A stretch of 41,712 bases of DNA from Fragilaria crotonensis (Eukaryota; Bacillariophyta; Fragilariophyceae; Fragilariales; Fragilariaceae). Shown piece after piece: positions 1 through 10,471 of this stretch; the first letter of the stretch is position 1, and every line of letters starts with the position of its first letter. The notes under the pieces were generated by a model, which did not search any database, had not been told where the DNA came from, and saw nothing but the letters and a program-made list of their open reading frames with translations. Location of the stretch: the NCBI GenBank assembly GCA_022925895.1, contig JAKSYS010000565.1:1-41712 (forward strand). Reading direction: 5' to 3'. The translations under genes were made by a program, and so were the position numbers.

Positions 1-360
1 ATACATCATGACTCTTGACAGAAAAGCACTCTCCTTAATGATAAGGTTGGATAACACAGATCAACGCATGTCATGACTTTTAACAAAATAGCAAAATCTG
101 TATGGATAACAACACAGATCAAACGCATATCTCATGACTATTTACAAATAAGCACAACCAAGTACGTCGAGAATGTTGAAGAAAATCGACCAGCGCAGTT
201 TGCGTAGACGCCGCCCATATCATAACATTGGTTCTCGTCTCAGGTCCCGCATGAAGGTTCAAAGAAGGCACTGGCTTCCGGCATGTCGCATGCGTCACTT
301 CTCGTAAACGTCATCAAGCGCGGCTCCGTTGTCCAGTACTCCTTGCGCTTGTGTAAATAA
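1..360. repeat. Degenerate ~55-bp direct repeat in gene-free DNA
   Basis: No gene is visible here. Positions 48-100 and 103-160 are two imperfect copies of one unit: TGGATAACA, CAGATCA, ACGCAT, CATGACT and ACAAA follow in the same order about 55 bases apart. The tail of a third copy (CATGACT near base 6) lies at the window edge. The rest, to about 360, shows nothing recognisable and runs into the 3' end of the minus-strand proline-rich gene. Confidence 0.6.
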
Positions 361-368
361 AGTCTCAT

Positions 369-1162
369 TTACACACGTCTGCGACCGCCCATCATCAAGG
401 ATTTGGTGGGGCCTGGCGTGGTGCCACCACCTGGCACGGGAGAACTTGGGCTGCTCTTCATGGACTTGGTAGGCGCTGGTGTGTCACCTGACACAGGAGC
501 AGGGATTGGAGCAGGGACAGGAGCAGATGACGGGGACTTCTTCATGGACTTGGTGGGAGCTGGAGTAGCAGGTTCAACAGGCGGTTCAACAGGCGGTTCA
601 ACAGGCGGTTCGACAGGTGGTTCGACAGGAGGTTCGACAGGAGGCTCGACAGGAGGTTCGACAGGGGGCTCGACAGGGGCTCCACAGGGGCTCCACAGGG
701 GCTCCACAGGGGCTCCACAGGGGCTCCAGGGGTCTACAGGGGACAGGGGGCTCCACAGGGGACTGGAGGGGCTCGACTGGCGGCTCGACTGGAGGCTCGA
801 ATGGTGGCTCAACAGGCGGAAGATTGGTGGCTCAAAGGAGGTTCCACTGGTGACTCAACAGGAGGTTCCACTGGTGGCTCAACAGGAGGTTCGACTGGTG
901 GCTCAACAGGAGGTTCGACTGGTGGCTCAACAGGAGGTTCCACTGGTGGCTCAACAGGAGGTTCGACTGGTGGCTCAACAGGAGGTTCCGTTGGTGCCTC
1001 GACAGGAGGCAAGGATCCATCAGTACTGAGCAGGCGGTTCCAGTAGTTCTGGTCGTCCTTGAAAAGAGTATTGGTATTTGACTCCTTTACGTTGTTAGCT
1101 GTGGTGAAGTCTGATGACGCAGCGAGGATGGCAGAAGCCAAGACAAAGGAGCTGAATCTCAT
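369..1162 (-). CDS. Secreted proline-rich KxxK (silaffin-like) protein, frame-broken
   Basis: Read on the minus strand, the ATG at 1162 opens a typical signal peptide (MRFSSFVLASAILAASS). A spacer follows, with NTLFKDDQNYWNRLL, then a long PPVEP repeat array on a 12/24-bp unit. Near 812-840 the frame changes and the same repeats continue in the next frame to a stop at 369. The tail carries APTKSMKKS, APTKSMKSS and GPTKSL motifs separated by short Pro/Ser blocks. Two small deletions are visible against the repeat consensus around 815-840, so the corrected protein would be about 260 residues. The paralogue at 25298-26487 has the same architecture and an almost identical N terminus. RLL resembles the RxL processing site, and KSMK the K-x-x-K motif, of diatom silaffins and cingulins. 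A role in the cell wall is inference. An unrecognised intron could also explain the frame change. A plus-strand reading of 403-1029 is only the mirror of the repeats. Confidence 0.7.
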
Positions 1163-1908
1163 GGTTGCTGGTAGAAAACTGCTGGTATCTGCTCGTTCGA
1201 AGTTTTGTTTTGTGAGCATAGTTGGATGAGATCGGACTTCGGTCACACCTTTCCTGCTATCGCCAATACTTGCGTGACAGTCGCTTGGTCCAAAAACGAA
1301 GCTATTAACGGCTGAATACGCGTTCGGAAATTCCACTATGCTTCACTGAGTCAAGCGAGTATGACATGCGGAAGGTAATTCATAAGAATTCGAAGTAAAT
1401 ATATTTGAATGCTTCCAGTAGAATCTTTTCGGTAACGAAATCATTATCAGTTTTGAGATGCGCGAGGCCGTCGGGATCTCCATGGTTGCGAACGCCTACA
1501 TTAACGGCGTGCGATCACGTATGCCATACTGCCTACTGCCATACAGGATGCAGAGGGAGGTCCGGTAAAATGACGTTTCTTCTCGTTGCTTCTACATGCA
1601 ATTAAAACCAAGCAGAGGTGCGTGGTTGGACCTTCCCAGCAAGTACGCGTACTGGACATACTGGTACAAGCATGTACAATTGCACTGTCGTGTACTGTAC
1701 AATACAAGCTCATGCTGTAGCGGTATGATAGCTATCATCCTATCATAGCACAAGTTCTGTACGCTTGGAGCACCCGGAGAGTTTTGTTCGGATTCCATTA
1801 GATGCCCTGAAAAGACGTCAATCGCCTGCTACAACTACTCGCGTACTCGTCCTTGTACGATACCTGAGACCTGAGGCCTCTTCAGTGAAGAGGCCTGCTA
1901 AACTTCGC
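1163..1908. other. Upstream region of the proline-rich gene; no gene seen
   Basis: This is presumed promoter and intergenic DNA. Open frames here are short, overlap on both strands and resemble nothing known. No convincing TATA element or other site can be singled out. Confidence 0.4.
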
Positions 1909-2345
1909 GTTAACTTATGTCGCTAGCACCAACACTAACTCCCAAAGCAAATATCGTTGCGGGAGCTTCTGTAAATGAGTCTCAAGCTTTTGATGATGGA
2001 GTAAATGCCAGTTTTGGATTTTTCAACAAACGCTTGAGACTCATTGACAGAAGCTCGTCCAGTAACGAAAGTCGATGCTGGGGTTGTTATATTGCAACTG
2101 ATCAGCTCAGAACATGATGTTCTTCTGATTTGTGTAACTACAACACTAGTAGATAACATGTGATGGCATCCTAAACTCCACGTTAACTTGTGTCGCTAAC
2201 TCCAACACTAACTCCCAAAGCAAATATTGTTGCGGGAGCTTCTGTAAATGAGTTTCAGGCTTTTGATGATTTATGTTGCGGGAGCTTCTGTAAATGAGTT
2301 TCAGGCTTTTGATGATGGAGTAAATGCCAGTTTTGGATTTTTCAA
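1909..2345. repeat. Two copies of a dispersed repeat, one forming a long hairpin
   Basis: The segments 1909-2030 and 2181-2341 are copies of one sequence; both contain CCAACACTAACTCCCAAAGC and then GGGAGCTTCTGTAAATGAGT. In the first copy the arm 1963-1987 is repeated inverted at 2031-2056 with 24 of 25 matches, giving a 25-bp stem around a loop of about 43 nt. In the second copy a 46-bp block is duplicated in tandem (2228-2273 and 2274-2319). The short plus- and minus-strand reading frames over the first copy both spell ASVNESQAF, which is the inverted repeat and not a gene. Confidence 0.8.
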
Positions 2346-2699
2346 AATCAAAAATTGATTGAGTATTGATCATTTTTGTGTTTTTTTGTTAGCATTTTGG
2401 CATCATAATTGAATCGTCAAGAAGTCAATGACCATAAAAGGTTGAGAGGATCTCAGGATGCCATCAAAACAATCCATACACACCTAACAAAACACAACAG
2501 TACAATTCTGCATAATATTAATGTCTGACTGCAGGATATTCATTTGAGTGAAATCCCCTGTATCAGCTATTGTGGCAAATTACCCACTGAATTGCACACT
2601 AGTCAATGTGTGTATATACCCACTTCAATCAAAGGATACCGTCAGTATCATCAATGAAAACTTGACAAACCCTGGCAGAACATTTTGTCTGCATTTATA

Positions 2700-3055
2700 T
2701 TGTAGCCCTCAGATTTTGCATTACAATGGGGTCCCTGCACCGTTTATATTTGGGGCTTGTGCATTGACTTGTGTTTCAACCAGTAAGTAAGCTCACTACA
2801 AACAATCCTAGGGTGTCAAAAACATTTCTGATACACCCTTTACAATCCTTGACAGAAGATTTGTCCTGCAACTCCAATGCAGCCTTCAGATTTTGCATTG
2901 CAATGGGGACCCCGCACCCTTAATATATGGGGCTTGTGCATTGACTTGTGTTTCAAACAATAAGAAAGCTCACTACATACAATCCCAGGGTGTCAAAAAC
3001 ATTTTTGATACACCCTTAACAATCCTTGACCAAAGATTTGTTCTGCATCTTAAAA
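2700..3055. repeat. 177-bp tandem repeat, two copies
   Basis: The landmark GGGGCTTGTGCATTGACTTG occurs at 2752 and again at 2929, 177 bases apart. The sequence around it is about 90% alike: CAGATTTTGCATT before it, then AAGCTCACTAC and GGGTGTCAAAAACATTT after it. A diverged third copy lies at 3618-3750. No coding signal explains the conservation. It may be a fragment of a transposon or a local satellite. Confidence 0.8.
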
Positions 3056-3617
3056 GAAAAATTACAGTGCTGGCGTCTACCGTTGTTGATCATACTCTAC
3101 CTCTCCTTCCGTCCGTTTGTCAACCAAAGTTTCTGCGAGTCACACTTCGGTTCTCTTTCGCACGATTGAGTCACGCTTCGCATTTGCGTTCTTGTTAGTG
3201 TTTGCGTCGTTGTTCTTCGGTCATTGTCAAATGTTCCGCGGACATATTGATGGGAAGCGCAATCGCCAGCCGACCTCAAAAGAGAACACAAACTGGTGCA
3301 TCACCAAATCTACATTTTACATGCTTTATATTTCATTATGTATAACTGTGATTCAGTATCTTTCAACAAATCATTCTACCCTGGGATTCTGAAGAACGAG
3401 TAACAAAGAACAATCAAGGAACAACCAAAGAACAGAAAGAGCAAGGAAAGTGCAGCTTCAGAGTTCTCATTTGGTCGTTCCAAATTCATTTTCTTCATGT
3501 TTTCATGCTCTCACAATTAGTCTATTGCAGAATATAACACACCTACTAATTATTTTAACTAATTTGTCGTTTTGAGCCCTTCTTCGTCACCCCATCGCCT
3601 CGAATAAAACTTTACAT
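3056..3617. other. Unexplained segment between repeat copies 2 and 3
   Basis: This 560-bp stretch separates the second and third copies of the 177-bp repeat. Its short reading frames show no domain. It could be an insertion that split an array, but no terminal inverted repeat or target duplication was found at its edges. Confidence 0.35.
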
Positions 3618-3750
3618 CTCCAATGCAGCCCGCGGATTTTGCAATACAAAGGGGGACCCCACACCCTGTATATTTGGGGCTTGTGCATTGACTTGTGATT
3701 CAACCAATAAGTAAGCTCACTACAGGAAATCCTAGGGTGTCATGAACATC
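3618..3750. repeat. Third, diverged copy of the 177-bp repeat
   Basis: It again contains CTCCAATGCAGCC, TTTGGGGCTTGTGCATTGAC, AAGTAAGCTCACTACA and CCTAGGGTGTCA in the same order as the tandem pair at 2700-3055, with substitutions. Confidence 0.75.
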
Positions 3751-4057
3751 ACCAATGCAATTGAAAGAAACATTTTTTACAGGATCACCTTCCACATCTC
3801 CTCCAAGTCTGACTGCAGAGGACTCTGCGAGGTATGTAGTGCCTTTGATCAGGCAGCAAATCCAACCAGCATAGAATTCCATTGCTGCTAATGATGATCC
3901 TGCATCTTTCAGCAGCATGAAACCAAGCTCCTTCTTGGCCAAGCCTGAACCTGTTGAGGACTTTGCAGTAGGTGAGGAAACAAGGTGTGGAGATATTCTC
4001 ATCCCACACTGCTGCTCCTAAATTTGTTATGTATGATGAAGAACCACCCCTACCCAA
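3751..4057 (-). pseudogene. Possible remnant of an unidentified coding sequence
   Basis: Two overlapping minus-strand frames (3700-4002 and 3785-4057) read like one protein with a frame change near 3930-3960: MGRGGSSSYITNLGAAVWDE, then LAKKELGFMLLKDAGSSLAA and MEFYAGWICCLIKGTTYLAE. The composition is protein-like, but no family is recognised. It borders the third 177-bp repeat copy and may be a captured or transposon-derived fragment. This is a weak call. Confidence 0.25.
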
Positions 4058-4500
4058 CAGTGCATGACATCGGGGCCCGTTAGCCGCAGCCGGCCGGAAA
4101 CCGTGGGCCGGCCGTGATTTCGGGCGGCTGCGGTCCGTGTATTTAGGTCCCGGCCGTTCGGCCCATCGCGGGTCAAGGGCAGATCACCTGCCATTTTTCA
4201 CGGTTACGGTCGTGGTTGCTTATTACGTACTGTTAGTACAGTACTGTGTACTAGTATGTTTGTACTATGTTTGTACTATGTTTGTACTATGTTTGCTTGT
4301 ACTATGTTTGTACTATGTACTGTACTTCTGTGCAACTGCGGCCGGGTACGGGTACAGGCAGTGACAGTCCTGCAGCGGCCCAGTGCGGGCAGGGACTGTC
4401 GGACTGCGGACGGGTACGGCCGGCTGCGTCCATAAGCCTCTGCAAAAAATCGGCCGGCTGCGGGTTCGGGTATCGTTTTTATGTCAGATGTCATGCACTG
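4058..4500. repeat. GC-rich CGGCCGG block with an 11-bp tandem repeat
   Basis: GC-rich stretches full of CGGCCG and GCCGGC (about 4076-4190 and 4335-4470) flank a microsatellite at about 4254-4325 built on TTTGTACTATG, repeated five to six times with one interruption. There is no convincing gene. The composition differs sharply from the AT-rich DNA on both sides. Confidence 0.7.
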
Positions 4501-4679
4501 CTACCCAAAACACACAAGTTAAACACATCAATGACCATGACAGAACCATTTTACTAGCTAGGTGAATTAGGTCCCAAAGTGCAAAATTTTTGCACCTACT
4601 AAGTATATACATGACTTTCTATGCTAAGTTAGTATAGTCTACTAACCTCCAAAAAGGGACGTACTGGGAAGCCCTGGAG

Positions 4680-5540
4680 GTTCCGGAACTTCGGCTCTTT
4701 TGTGTGTCTCATACCTTTCACGCAGATTATCTACCAGAAATATGTTCGACGAACACCTAAATAATTCCACGTTTCAAAATGATAGAATGTCTTCTGTTGA
4801 ACCACAATAATAAAAACCGTGCTTAAGTTTTGGAACTTTGTTAACATCGTTTGTTATGACAAGTATGACATCGATTCAATGTCTTGGATGAACCCTAGTA
4901 CTATGTAGGGATATTTGGAAAAGACGTTGGCTCTTGAGCCATTGGCTCTTGAGCCAGAGGCTCTTGAGCCAGAGGCTCTTGAGTCATTGGTTTGAGCCAC
5001 TGGCTCAAGAGCCAGTTTACTTCGTTGAACTAGTCGAGGAACGTGTTTTCCTTAAATGAGAACTCGCCAAACGGGAACGAAATGACAGGTCATCTATGGT
5101 TGCTATATAGCATTTTCTGTAAGCATCGGCGAAACAATATTCAAGTATGAAGAGAATACATTCAATGACAAGCTGAATGACAAGCTCTATGACACACAAA
5201 AATGTGTTCTTGAGTTTGACTTCGTCGGGGCTGTTGTTCAGCCGTTGGCTCTTGAGCGCTCTTGAGCCATCTCTGAGACAACGGCTGCCGACACTTCAAA
5301 TGTCTTATATCCTAGGATTTCATAAGACGTCGATTCCATTGTCGCAAAGTCTAAGCTGAAGTTCTTTACTTAAAGCTCAAAATTTGTCACGTCATGCAAT
5401 TAATGTACCTACTGATCCGGACATTTGAAGGGGTGATGGAACGTGGAATATTTGTCCGGCGTGATGAACGAAGTTGTAGAATTAGTACTGTATACGTCGC
5501 CACTATACACTTAAAGGTAAAAGAGCCGAAATTCCGGAAC
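4680..5540. mobile_element. 861-bp inverted-repeat element (MITE-like)
   Basis: The 22 bases at 4680-4701 (GTTCCGGAAC...GGCTCTTTT) return inverted at 5519-5540 with a single mismatch. Further inside, TATTCCACGTTC-like blocks at about 4763-4778 and 5439-5451 are again inverted copies, so the inverted repeat extends imperfectly for about 100 bases. The interior encodes nothing recognisable, which fits a non-autonomous DNA transposon. No clear target duplication was found in the flanking bases, so the exact ends are uncertain. Confidence 0.65.
4929..5015. repeat. GGCTCTTGAGCC array, partly inverted
   Basis: GGCTCTTGAGCCA-type units are repeated about every 15 bases, five times, ending with an inverted copy (CTGGCTCAAGAGCCAG). 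Each unit is itself nearly palindromic (GGCTC/GAGCC arms). A related pair, GGCTCTTGAGC and GCTCTTGAGCC, recurs near 5246-5268. All copies lie inside the inverted-repeat element 4680-5540. Confidence 0.8.
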
Positions 5541-5910
5541 TTCCTGCTCTTCACGTTCTCCCGACGGTCATACAGTACTCCAGTAGTACAACAGTATTGT
5601 TCAGAAATCATGCTGATTGGTACAGCTTGACGTCATTTCACTGCATTCAAATCGGATCTGTGTCCTTCGAATTATTCTTCTGTAAAGTCTGTCGGATTTG
5701 TTGTGCAGACTCAAAAACAGAATAATCAAATATGATATTAAGTAATTTTAAGAAACCCTCCCTTTTATCGTCGGTAGTAGGAGTACCCTGTCTTCCAGCA
5801 GACATAAACGGGTATAAAATAAGAGATTTTGGGTTTTACAAGCTCGGAGGTCACGTCATACTGCATGAGTGAGATAACGCTCTAAAACACTTGTAATTCG
5901 ATGTGCCTTC
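5541..5910. other. No gene or clear element seen
   Basis: AT-rich DNA between the inverted-repeat element and the next reading frame. No repeat or coding feature could be supported. Confidence 0.4.
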
Positions 5911-6474
5911 ATGAAGATTAGTATTGACACAACGTTTCAAAGACGTCTGTGGAACAAGTGGTTGCCCGCCGAGACTTGGGTAGAAGTACTTACAAAGTCC
6001 AACCTAATTGATCCAACATTGATGTCATCAATAAGTGTTGGGACTTTTAATTCAGCAATAAGAAGGAGTGATGGAGGCTTTGATGGTCAAATGATGTCGC
6101 GGTACGATGGAACCAACACAACCGGGATATTTAGACTGAAATTTCAGCACACTGCGTATTACTTGGTGACTGACAAACAAACAAATCTCTTATCCGCTGC
6201 TTGGTTCGTCAGAAGTGGGAGGCGGGAGGATTATCAGTTGCCAAGAGAAGCACTGAGCTTCTACATCCACATTCAGCGGCACCTTCTGCTAGCAAACGTC
6301 AGAAGGAAGGAAATCACGATGCGATTTCTGTTGCTAGTTGCTAGTACTGAATATCAAGAACTTTTGACAACAACTCCCATTAACATAAGTCTGAATATGG
6401 CCTCCACTACTGTCACAGCAACCATCATGAGTAGTACGAAAAGTACTAGTAGAAGTCAACACAAAATGTACTGA
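5911..6474 (+). CDS. Hypothetical protein, 187 aa, uncertain
   Basis: An ATG-started frame of 187 codons (MKISIDTTFQRRLWNKWLPA...) is open between stops. I recognise no domain, signal peptide or membrane segment. The C-terminal third is Thr/Ser/Met-rich and looks less protein-like. It lies upstream of, and on the same strand as, a decayed DDE transposase and could be part of the same dead element, or a chance frame in AT-rich DNA. Confidence 0.25.
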   Translation: MKISIDTTFQRRLWNKWLPAETWVEVLTKSNLIDPTLMSSISVGTFNSAIRRSDGGFDGQMMSRYDGTNTTGIFRLKFQHTAYYLVTDKQTNLLSAAWFVRSGRREDYQLPREALSFYIHIQRHLLLANVRRKEITMRFLLLVASTEYQELLTTTPINISLNMASTTVTATIMSSTKSTSRSQHKMY

Positions 6475-7300
6475 TTTCTTTGTCATCCTGTTGGAACAGT
6501 CAAGATGCAAAGATGTCAGATGGGAGCAAAGATTATCCAGATCACGGCCCTCAATCACATTTCTCCACCTGTTCTTGCTATAGTTTACTGATTGTAGAAG
6601 CTCCACCCAAACCTAAAGCATATCACTGACATCATCAAATGGTGAATTGAGTTTTTGATCTCTTCCCCTTGCTTACCAACTTGTGATAAAAACATGAGCA
6701 AATGGATATGCTGGAAAGAGTGTTGCATGCATGCATGCACGCAGCGTATCCCACTCGGTATTCAACAAGCAACACAGAATCGTGCCGTGCGAGATTGGAA
6801 GTGCATATTTTGACAGCATGGTAGATTCCCGCATCCCAACCATGCAGTTCAATATGGCAAGCAACCATTGCCATTCTCCTATTTGAAAAGTATCCCCCAG
6901 TGCTTAGTAGGAGATTGTTCAAATAGGCGTGAAAAGTCTCATAACCTTGACAGTTGAGTTGGTACATAGCCTTTACCATGACAAGCTGATTCCAAAGCTT
7001 TAGGGGCAATGGAAGTCGGATATTGAGCGCAAATTGTGGAAATAGAAACACCGATCAAGATTGGCATCTGACAAAATAAATGTTTTGGCATGAACATAGA
7101 ATCACTTCATTGAGCAGGATTCCAACATGCTGGCATTGGTTGCATTGTCTAGGATTACATACAATACCCATCGGAAGGGGGTTCTACGTAGATAGACATG
7201 AAAGAAGCAATTTAGTTGCATCGAGAAAAACATTCTGCAAAACATACTAAGAAAGTGATATCGAGCCACAATGTTTGGGGTGGATATATGTATAACAAAT
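6475..7300. other. No supported gene
   Basis: Only short overlapping frames occur, including a 138-codon minus-strand frame at 6635-7051 without recognisable motifs. The stretch probably belongs to the decayed transposon whose transposase remnants follow on the plus strand. Confidence 0.35.
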
Positions 7301-7304
7301 TGAG

Positions 7305-8760
7305 TTGGAGACAACTCCCGAGTTTGGATATTCATTCATTGATGCCAATGGTGAATCACATGTCAAGTTTCATGTGGACAATTGTACTAGTCAAGAAAAC
7401 AAAGACAATGAGCTATTAGTAGCCAAGAATCCTAGAAAAACAGTTTGCATGCCACCTGAGTCATCTCCAATTGAGGTGTTTGGGCAAGATGAGAGTGTCT
7501 TTTCTCAGTTTATCTTTCGGATTGGTCCGAATCAAGAGCGTGGACTTTTCCCGGCGTCGCTTGGGGTGGGATTCATGATATCGGCATTTGTTTCCAGATA
7601 TTATTGATTTGGAATGCCATTGACCCCTGCACAGCTGGATGAAGTTCATCTCTCGTCAGGGCACGGCACAGACTGTATGTTGACAAAGTGGCAGCAACTC
7701 AGATTATGTCCACTGCAGCAAAGCCACCACTGAAAGAGTCACCCTGCCCTTCGTTGTTTGCAGCCTGCTCATCGTTGCAACAAAGGGTGGATACTGGAAC
7801 TTTTCCACATGGCAACAATGCACTTGGAAGATGTAGCTAGTGGATTGCTTGAAGATTCTTTTACCTGGCTACCATATTTTGTTTTCCTTGTTGATTACAG
7901 CCAAGAAGGTCATGCTCGAAAGAAGGATGATGCTCTCGACGCCTCTGGCATGTCTCGGAGCTTTGACGGAGTTCAACCAAAGATACGAAGCTCCAAAATT
8001 GTTGATGAATGCCTTGGACCCTTTCAATGCTACACTGAGAGTTGGTGATATCCAATAATGATATATGTCGAAAAGCACGATGACGGTCCTTGGTGGATTG
8101 CGTCACAGGATGGACGCAAGGCTCGGCAACATGTCATAGTCCATGCTCCAGTACCTCAGAACCAAACTTCAATTTGCAAATGCTTTAAGAGATGAGGTGG
8201 GTATCACCGTTGACCCCCTTTGCCCAATGAATGAAATCAAAGAGATTGCAAATTGAGATGGCATTGATCTTCAGTATCAAAAGGCTCACACATCCAAAGG
8301 CTGGCATAGAAAACCAAAAGGACGATTACAAATTCTGCGGGAGAGGGGATGGATCAATCTGTGTGAGTGTACAACCTTGTTCAAACAAGACAAGACAGCG
8401 GGCAAGTTAGTGAATACCTCACGATCCGCTCACAGTGCTGGTTCTTGAATCCTCATCGCTGTGAGCTCTTATGGCTCAATGTTCTGACTTGAAGGAAGAA
8501 GAAACTGCTTTGCAGTTCCTTGGAAAGCAGCAGCTTGGCTTGAGGGTTCTCTTCACTCCAAAGTTCCATTGTGCATTTGCGGGAGAGGGCATCAAACATA
8601 ATTGGGCACATGCTAAGGCCAAAATGAGGATCACTCCACTTTGTGAGAAGGTTTGAGTAAATTTCATCGCGCTTGTGTTGAAATGCATCTGTCCTGAAAC
8701 AGTGCTGACAAAGGAGAGGATTAGAAAGTTTTCAGCACCTGCAGTAGCACATATGAACTT
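7305..8760 (+). pseudogene. Decayed DDE-type transposase remnant
   Basis: Plus-strand pieces in different frames line up in the order of a eukaryotic DDE-superfamily transposase. They are a GQDESVFSQF block with IGPNQERGLFPASLG near 7480-7575; PYFVFLVDYSQEGHARKKDD with GVQPKIRSSKIVDECLGPF at about 7870-8030; a GWHRKPKGRLQILRERGW block near 8300-8350; and LRVLFTPKFHCAFAGEGIKH...WAHAK at about 8540-8625, followed by CPETVLTKERIRKFSA near 8690. The Asp of GQDE, the Asp of VDYS and the PKFHC...W block would be the catalytic landmarks. Stops and frame changes separate the pieces, so it is dead. The family match is from memory of conserved motifs, not a search; the superfamily could be Tc1/mariner-related or another DDE group. 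Confidence 0.45.
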
Positions 8761-8769
8761 ACTACCACT

Positions 8770-9683
8770 TGTCCTCAAGAGATTACGATGCCGCAATACC
8801 TGCTGGTGGTGATCCAACAGTACCCACTTTCGGCAACGTTGCTGCAAAACAACAACTCTTGTACAAAGAGATTGAATGATTGATGAAGAAATTCAAGATG
8901 CATTGATGCGCACTTGACTTTGACCGCAACTTTGTCAAAGCAGACCTGATTGATCTTACATAACAAAGCTACATTCAATGTATGAGTCAATGCATTGTGA
9001 TGACTATCAATGTGAATGCTCTGATATGCAAAATGCACTCTGAATTAGAACAAGGGTGGAAGATATTGATGACGTCTACTATTGAATTTACTGAAGGACA
9101 GTGGCAATCGTACTAGAGGCTTCCTTGGGCGTGTTCGTGGTGAAACCAGCCATACTACTAATATATGTATTATGTGTTCGTGCATCTATTCCTACGACTG
9201 CGGTACATACTATTCCGTACCACCAGCCATTCTATAATTCGCCTCTGTCACGTAGAGTGTCACTACAGTACTCTACGCTGTGAACAATGGACCCTGACTA
9301 CTGAATGTAGACCAACAACGGAGAACCTCGCAGACTCCGCTCACAATTTTACTAGCCATCATTCATTAGCTCACCAGCACTCTTGCCGGTCTCAGACAAT
9401 CGTTAGGTATCGAGCACAGGATATCGCAAAGTCAGCAGCTTCCAGCCAGGTACCATATATTCCAACATACCGAAGGTAAAGACTTCGTTGCACTCTTGTA
9501 TCTTTGGATTCATATAATGCATGGTATAATGCGGTATTATACTGTGTATTTGAATGTTAAGTACTCGGACTTCGGAATACACAAATAAAACCTCACTCAA
9601 ATACTGTTGTGTGTTACTGTAGTACTCATCAATGTCGTGCCTCGTGCCTCACCTTTCCATCTCTCACCCACCAGGGGAGTGCC
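8770..9683. other. No gene seen
   Basis: Short frames only, without motifs. AT-rich sequence between the transposase remnant and the TAA-flanked element that starts at 9687. Confidence 0.4.
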
Positions 9684-9686
9684 TAA

Positions 9687-10468
9687 GGCCGGTGCTTGCA
9701 GTGAACAAAACGTTTTCGGCAGAACGGACGTCCCGTTCGTTCTGTGAAAACGTGAAATATGGTCCTTACAGGCGTACTCCCTAGAAATAACCACAAAACC
9801 GCAGAATCGGAGAGCATTTTATATATACTAGTATACTGACATGTATATGTGTAAAAGAAATCAGGCGTTGAATGTAGTTGCGTTAAAAATGTACTAAAGG
9901 TATCATGTGGATCAGTCGTCTCATTTGTTGCTTGTCACTTCGTTCGTCGAACAAATTTGCCGCCATGAGCAAATGGGCCAAAAAACCGCAAGAAGCACTC
10001 GACAGACATGCCGCGCGGCTCGTGAAAGAAAGGCAGGCGCTCGTTTCGTTCGGATGCTACGATTCGCCGTCTCGGATCAAACGACGAGCTTATCTATCGG
10101 ATGCGGTTATCGGTGACAATCAGATGAGTTCCGAAGACAAGAATAGCCGCCTGCCCGCGCACCGCAACTCGCATTGTACTCCATTGGCACAGCATACTGT
10201 AGTACCACACCGTCCCATGCCTGGTCCCATTTAGTCCGAGTTCTAATTACGTAGCACTTCATACACAAACTCGGTTGTTGCGTTTCGTGCGAACCCGGCT
10301 TTCACACAGAACGCCCGCGGCGTTCTGTGGTTTCGATCAAAAGTACCCGGATTCCCGAAACGCGCGCGCCATTCGGGGGCAGTTTTGGGGGCTGTAAGGA
10401 CCATTTTTCCCCGGAATAGACGCGGCGTTCTGTTTTGCGGGACGTTTCGTTCGCTGTAAGCACCGGCC
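9687..10468. mobile_element. 782-bp PIF/Harbinger-like MITE with TAA target duplication
   Basis: The element starts GGCCGGTGCTTGCAG and ends in its inverted copy CTGTAAGCACCGGCC. The first 26 bases match the inverted end at 23 positions, and the similarity continues imperfectly inward: GGTCCTTACAG at about 9761-9771 faces CTGTAAGGACC at about 10395-10405. TAA flanks both ends (9684-9686 and 10469-10471). A 3-bp TWA duplication and GGCC/GGG-starting ends are known for PIF/Harbinger transposons. The interior holds only a 109-codon frame (9905-10234) with no recognised domain and no transposase, so the element is non-autonomous. Confidence 0.8.
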
Positions 10469-10471
10469 TAA

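Noticed and set aside
403-1046. Plus-strand frames of Gly/Ser/Thr repeats (STGGSTGG...)
   Set aside because: They are the mirror of the minus-strand PPVEP repeats; only the minus-strand reading has a signal peptide and a paralogue.
6635-7051. 138-codon minus-strand frame as a gene
   Set aside because: No recognisable motif, and it lies in debris next to a plus-strand transposase relic; not enough support.
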